A stretch of 64,000 bases of DNA, taken from positions 1 to 64,000 of the forward strand of contig JABWCQ010000007.1 of NCBI GenBank assembly GCA_013360195.1, in the 5' to 3' direction. Source of the stretch: a bacterium. Its GTDB lineage: Bacteria > Electryoneota > RPQS01. Of this stretch, positions 61,694-64,000 are shown one piece after another. Numbering within the stretch: the stretch's first letter is position 1; each line of letters starts with the position of its first letter. The notes under the pieces are model-generated. The model was not told the DNA's origin. It searched no databases and worked only from the letters and a program-made list of their open reading frames with translations. A program made the position numbers and the translations under genes.

Positions 61694-62806
61694 TTGAAGC
61701 CCCGCGGCCTGTCCCTCAAACCCGACTTACTGGCTAATCTGGCCGCCCTCTCGAGCGGCCATGCGTTGTCGCACGTCGTCAAACGACCTCTCGTGTGGGG
61801 CTATCCCATCAGCATCATGATTGAGCCCATTAGCCGCTGCAATCTGCGTTGTCCATTGTGTCCAATCGGCGCCCGTGAACTGAAACGTGATCTCGGCGTG
61901 ATGACACTTGAGAATTTCAAGCTCATTCTCGATAACGTCGGCAGATATGTAAAAGTCATCGCATTGTGGAATCAAGGCGAGCCCACCATTAACGATCAGT
62001 TGCCCGAGATGATCGCCGAAGCGACCAAGCGCGGTATTTACACGATGGTTTCGACAAATGGTACGCTGCTGCACCGCCGGAACCTCATGACGCGACTGCT
62101 GGACGCGGGTCTTTCCGAGCTAGTGTTCTCGATTGACGGGTTGACTCCGGAAAGCTACAAAATCTATCGCATCGGCGGCGAGCTTGAAGTCGTCGTCGAG
62201 AATATGAAAGAGTTTCGGAAACTGCGCGATGCGCGCGGAAGCAAGTCTCCCAAGTTGATTATGCAGTGGCTTCCCATGAAGCACAACCAGCACGAGATAC
62301 CCTATCTGCGCGCCAAAGCCAAAGAATGGGGTGCGGACACCGTTGAAATCAAAACCGCGCAAGTGTACACGGATTATCAGGCCGCACAGTATCTGCCGGA
62401 CATGGAAGAGCTGCGCCGCTACGAGCGACAAGGTCAGCGCTGGGAAACCAAGCGGCGCTATCAATCCTGCAAGCGACTTTGGTTCTCGACGATGATTGAC
62501 TGGAACGGCAACGTCGTGCCCTGTTGCTTTGATAAAGACGAGCAATTCCTCATGGGAAATGCCTTGTCACAGGATTTCAAAACCATCTGGCACGGAGAAA
62601 AGTATAACTCGTTCCGCACGAAGTTGATTCGTCAAGGCCGCATCGAAGAGATGTGCCGCAACTGCACCGAAGGTTTAAAAAGCTACTACATCCCTCTGTC
62701 CAAGCTGGAGGCCCTTGCCCCGCCGGATATTCCGCCAGTACCACCTGAAAACATTCCCCTGAAGCTTGACTATTCGGACTTGTTCGATCTGCCAGTCAAA
62801 GAGTAA
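61694..62806 (+). CDS. Radical SAM/SPASM-domain protein
   Basis: About 370 residues from TTG at 61694, chosen because GGAG lies eight bases before it; TTG at 61631 would add 21 residues. The radical SAM cluster motif CNLRCPLC holds C49, C53 and C56. NQGEPTINDQLP, VSTNGTLLHR and VFSIDGLTPESYKIYR follow. The SPASM region carries CKRLWFSTMIDWNGNVVPCC and CRNCTEG, binding extra Fe-S clusters. Peptide- or sugar-modifying members are common; no peptide precursor is adjacent. The substrate is unknown. Confidence 0.9.
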   Translation: MKPRGLSLKPDLLANLAALSSGHALSHVVKRPLVWGYPISIMIEPISRCNLRCPLCPIGARELKRDLGVMTLENFKLILDNVGRYVKVIALWNQGEPTINDQLPEMIAEATKRGIYTMVSTNGTLLHRRNLMTRLLDAGLSELVFSIDGLTPESYKIYRIGGELEVVVENMKEFRKLRDARGSKSPKLIMQWLPMKHNQHEIPYLRAKAKEWGADTVEIKTAQVYTDYQAAQYLPDMEELRRYERQGQRWETKRRYQSCKRLWFSTMIDWNGNVVPCCFDKDEQFLMGNALSQDFKTIWHGEKYNSFRTKLIRQGRIEEMCRNCTEGLKSYYIPLSKLEALAPPDIPPVPPENIPLKLDYSDLFDLPVKE

Positions 62807-62815
62807 TCCTACAGT

Positions 62816-62858
62816 CGCCGAGCGGGGATTAAGCGAAGCGGTTCCCTGCCGGAATCCG
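62816..62858. repeat. Dispersed repeat, short copy (overlaps the end of the glycosylase gene)
   Basis: 43 bases starting CGCCGAGCGGGGATTAAG and ending CCGGAATCCG. It matches the copy at 63920-63980 apart from an 18-base central insertion there. The ends GCGGGGA and TTCCCTGC can pair. It contains the stop codon of the minus-strand glycosylase gene. Confidence 0.8.
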
Positions 62859-63422
62859 GTGTGCCGATGCGTTCAAAGCTTTCGATCCGCTAACGCACAA
62901 ACTACTCGGATCAAAAAATCTCCACGGCAACTCTTTGGCCTTTGATATCCCAATGCGAGTCGTGCAAGCTATCTGAGTTGCTTCACCGCGATAGACCTCA
63001 ATCTTGTCACCGATCATCGATTCGTTCAGTTCCAGGGTGACCCCCAGCGCACAGGTCAGGTTTCCCGGCCCACGGCAGAGCGCAGTGTCAGCAACCTGTC
63101 CTCGGCGCCTCCGCATCCGGCCGAGACCTTCAAGTGCTTCGGCCGAGCGAATCAACACCGCACCTGAGTTTTGTCTGTCCGTCGTGAAATTCATACAATA
63201 GTGCACACCGTAACTCCGATAGACATAGACATGCCCAAAGCTATCGTGCATGATGGCCGAGCGGGCGGATCGGCGGAATCCGTGCGATGCCTCGTCATTC
63301 GCATAGGCCTCAACCTCCACGATTCGAACGAGGCAGGAGCGGTAGCGCATGAGGCAGCCAACCAGCTCCGGGGCTACTTCCAGGGTCGGGCGGGCGAAAA
63401 ACTCGGGCGGGAGGGTCAGCAC
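62829..63422 (-). CDS. DNA-3-methyladenine glycosylase (AAG/MPG family)
   Basis: 197 residues. It removes 3-methyladenine and hypoxanthine-type bases from DNA. VGCLMRYRSCLVRIVEVEAY with the E of the active site, DEASHGFRRSARSAIMHDSF, GHVYVYRSYGVHYCMNFTTD and GPGNLTCALGVTLELNESM match the family. Homologues usually end shortly after the PWRFF..VS segment. Here about 20 extra residues follow (ending RIPAGNRFA), encoded by the dispersed repeat. The start is at 63422. Confidence 0.9.
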   Translation of the reverse strand: MLTLPPEFFARPTLEVAPELVGCLMRYRSCLVRIVEVEAYANDEASHGFRRSARSAIMHDSFGHVYVYRSYGVHYCMNFTTDRQNSGAVLIRSAEALEGLGRMRRRRGQVADTALCRGPGNLTCALGVTLELNESMIGDKIEVYRGEATQIACTTRIGISKAKELPWRFFDPSSLCVSGSKALNASAHRIPAGNRFA

Positions 63423-63428
63423 TGCCGC

Positions 63429-63457
63429 TTGACAAAAACCTTTGAATTTGGTATAGT
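63429..63457 (+). promoter_or_regulatory. Strong promoter of tRNA-Thr and tRNA-Arg
   Basis: -35 TTGACA (63429-63434), 17-base spacer, -10 TATAGT (63452-63457). It begins within a few bases of the divergent glycosylase start. Confidence 0.85.
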
Positions 63458-63479
63458 TGTGATTCCTCGAAACAGGCCC

Positions 63480-63552
63480 GCCGCTGTAGCTCAGTTGGTA
63501 GAGCAGCTGATTCGTAATCAGCAGGTCAACGGTTCAAGTCCGTTCAGCGGCT
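63480..63552 (+). tRNA. tRNA-Thr (CGT)
   Basis: Acceptor GCCGCTG/CAGCGGC, anticodon stem GCTGA/TCAGC, loop TTCGTAA giving CGT; discriminator T; CCA not encoded. Confidence 0.92.
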
Positions 63553-63615
63553 CATTGTAAAAGCAGGATTTACGTCCTGCTTTTCTGGTTCAATGGTCGG
63601 CCAGACGCCTGCCCC

Positions 63616-63689
<74 letters not shown>

Positions 63690-63790
63690 CAAGTCAATAT
63701 AGCCAAATTAGATAAGAGAGGAAAGCCGCCACCTTACCGTACGGTTCCTCACTTTCCAGCTTGGCGCTCCCGTCACCTGCCTTCTGTAGC

Positions 63791-63806
63791 GCCCAGCTTG
63801 CTGGGC
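63791..63806. repeat. Perfect palindrome
   Basis: GCCCAGC-TT-GCTGGGC, seven base pairs with a two-base centre, upstream of the tRNA terminator. Confidence 0.75.
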
Positions 63807-63821
63807 AAAATCCCCCAACAC

Positions 63822-63860
63822 AAGAAGGTCGTGCTCCCAAGCACGACCTTCTTTTTATTT
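63822..63860 (+). terminator. Strong rho-independent terminator of the tRNA-Thr/Arg transcript
   Basis: AAGAAGGTCGTGCT pairs with AGCACGACCTTCTT (14 base pairs, CCCA loop), then TTTATTTT. On the opposite strand the stem is preceded by A-rich sequence. Confidence 0.9.
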
Positions 63861-63919
63861 TCACCCTGTCGCCATCCTGAAGGACGCTGCGGCCTGAAGG
63901 ATCTCTCTGCTCACCACTA

Positions 63920-63980
63920 CGCCGAGCGGGGATTTAGCGAAGTGCTTGACAAGCACGTAGCGGTTCCCCGCCGGAATCCG
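63920..63980. repeat. Dispersed repeat, long copy
   Basis: 61 bases. Same ends as the copy at 62816-62858; an 18-base insert (TGCTTGACAAGCACGTAG) forms an inner hairpin GTGCTT-GAC-AAGCAC. The outer ends GCGGGGA and TTCCCCGC pair, so the whole element folds as a two-part stem. Confidence 0.8.
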
Positions 63981-64000
63981 AGGCGCCCCCCACACTAAGT

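Larger units (their letters stand above)
63690..64000. other. Gene-free tail rich in inverted and dispersed repeats
   Basis: No gene. It holds a perfect seven-base palindrome arm pair GCCCAGC/GCTGGGC (63791-63806), the tRNA terminator, two direct copies of CCTGAAGGA (63876 and 63893), and the long copy of the dispersed repeat. The plus-strand open frame across it has no start signal or domain and looks like repeat translation. Confidence 0.6.

Overview
The window is a 64 kb piece of a bacterial chromosome with roughly balanced base composition. It has no phage, insertion sequence, CRISPR or plasmid genes. Several secreted proteins end in the Por-type (type IX secretion) sorting signature: a YPNPFN box, a 'GR' turn and a GVYFYRL-like last strand. 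There is also a PorV/PorQ-family beta-barrel gene, a 5-helix-type SdhC with SdhA and SdhB, and a DUF3417-type glucan phosphorylase. Together these point to an uncultured member of the FCB superphylum outside the classical Bacteroidetes. The phylum cannot be fixed from the sequence alone. All eight tRNA genes lack an encoded CCA end.

Almost everything is on the minus strand, so this strand is probably the leading strand and transcription mostly runs right to left. The plus-strand genes are one sugar-nucleotide epimerase, one GNAT acetyltransferase, a radical SAM gene and two tRNAs at the right end.

Layout, left to right. 0-2 kb: a partial secreted protein, then an ECF sigma factor with its membrane partner. 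2-18.5 kb: long overlapping housekeeping operons. One holds glmS, an LpoA-like TPR/periplasmic-binding protein, uppP, a class-I amidotransferase, holA and the sigma factor. Another holds tilS, hpt, ftsH, a PEGA protein, folE, folP, rimI, accD, surE and guaA. tRNA-Met has its own promoter and terminator. 19-24 kb: epimerase, amidohydrolase, ymdB-like phosphodiesterase, rny and a 6S RNA candidate. 24-31.4 kb: the conserved thrS-infC-rpmI-rplT-pheS-pheT-zapB-zapA block. 31.4-32.1 kb: a five-tRNA operon (Ala, Gly, Cys, Leu, Val) with a near-consensus promoter. 32.2-36.6 kb: a cysteine-rich repetitive secreted metal-binding candidate, a GNAT protein and glycogen phosphorylase. 36.7-45.7 kb: sdhC-sdhA-sdhB-yjbQ-ypdA-like-Rieske-subtilase. 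45.7-50 kb: a divergent macrodomain, a HIT hydrolase, an EF-G paralogue and a glycosyltransferase. 50-53.8 kb: an ECF sigma factor with two envelope partners, a PorV-like barrel and a membrane gluzincin. 53.7-61.6 kb: priA, der and two Por-sorted secreted proteins. 61.6-64 kb: radical SAM/SPASM protein, 3-methyladenine glycosylase, tRNA-Thr, tRNA-Arg and a repeat-rich tail.

The most unusual items are the Cys/Ser/Ala repeat protein with C-terminal YHS/TRASH-like modules (32.2-33.3 kb); the stand-alone Rieske/flavoprotein pair that overlaps behind the sdh operon; the ECF sigma-acidic membrane protein-Spy-like cassette; a short dispersed repeat that appears to supply the last residues of the DNA glycosylase; and a 6S RNA candidate between zapA and rny. 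I did not find a convincing new defence or mobile system.
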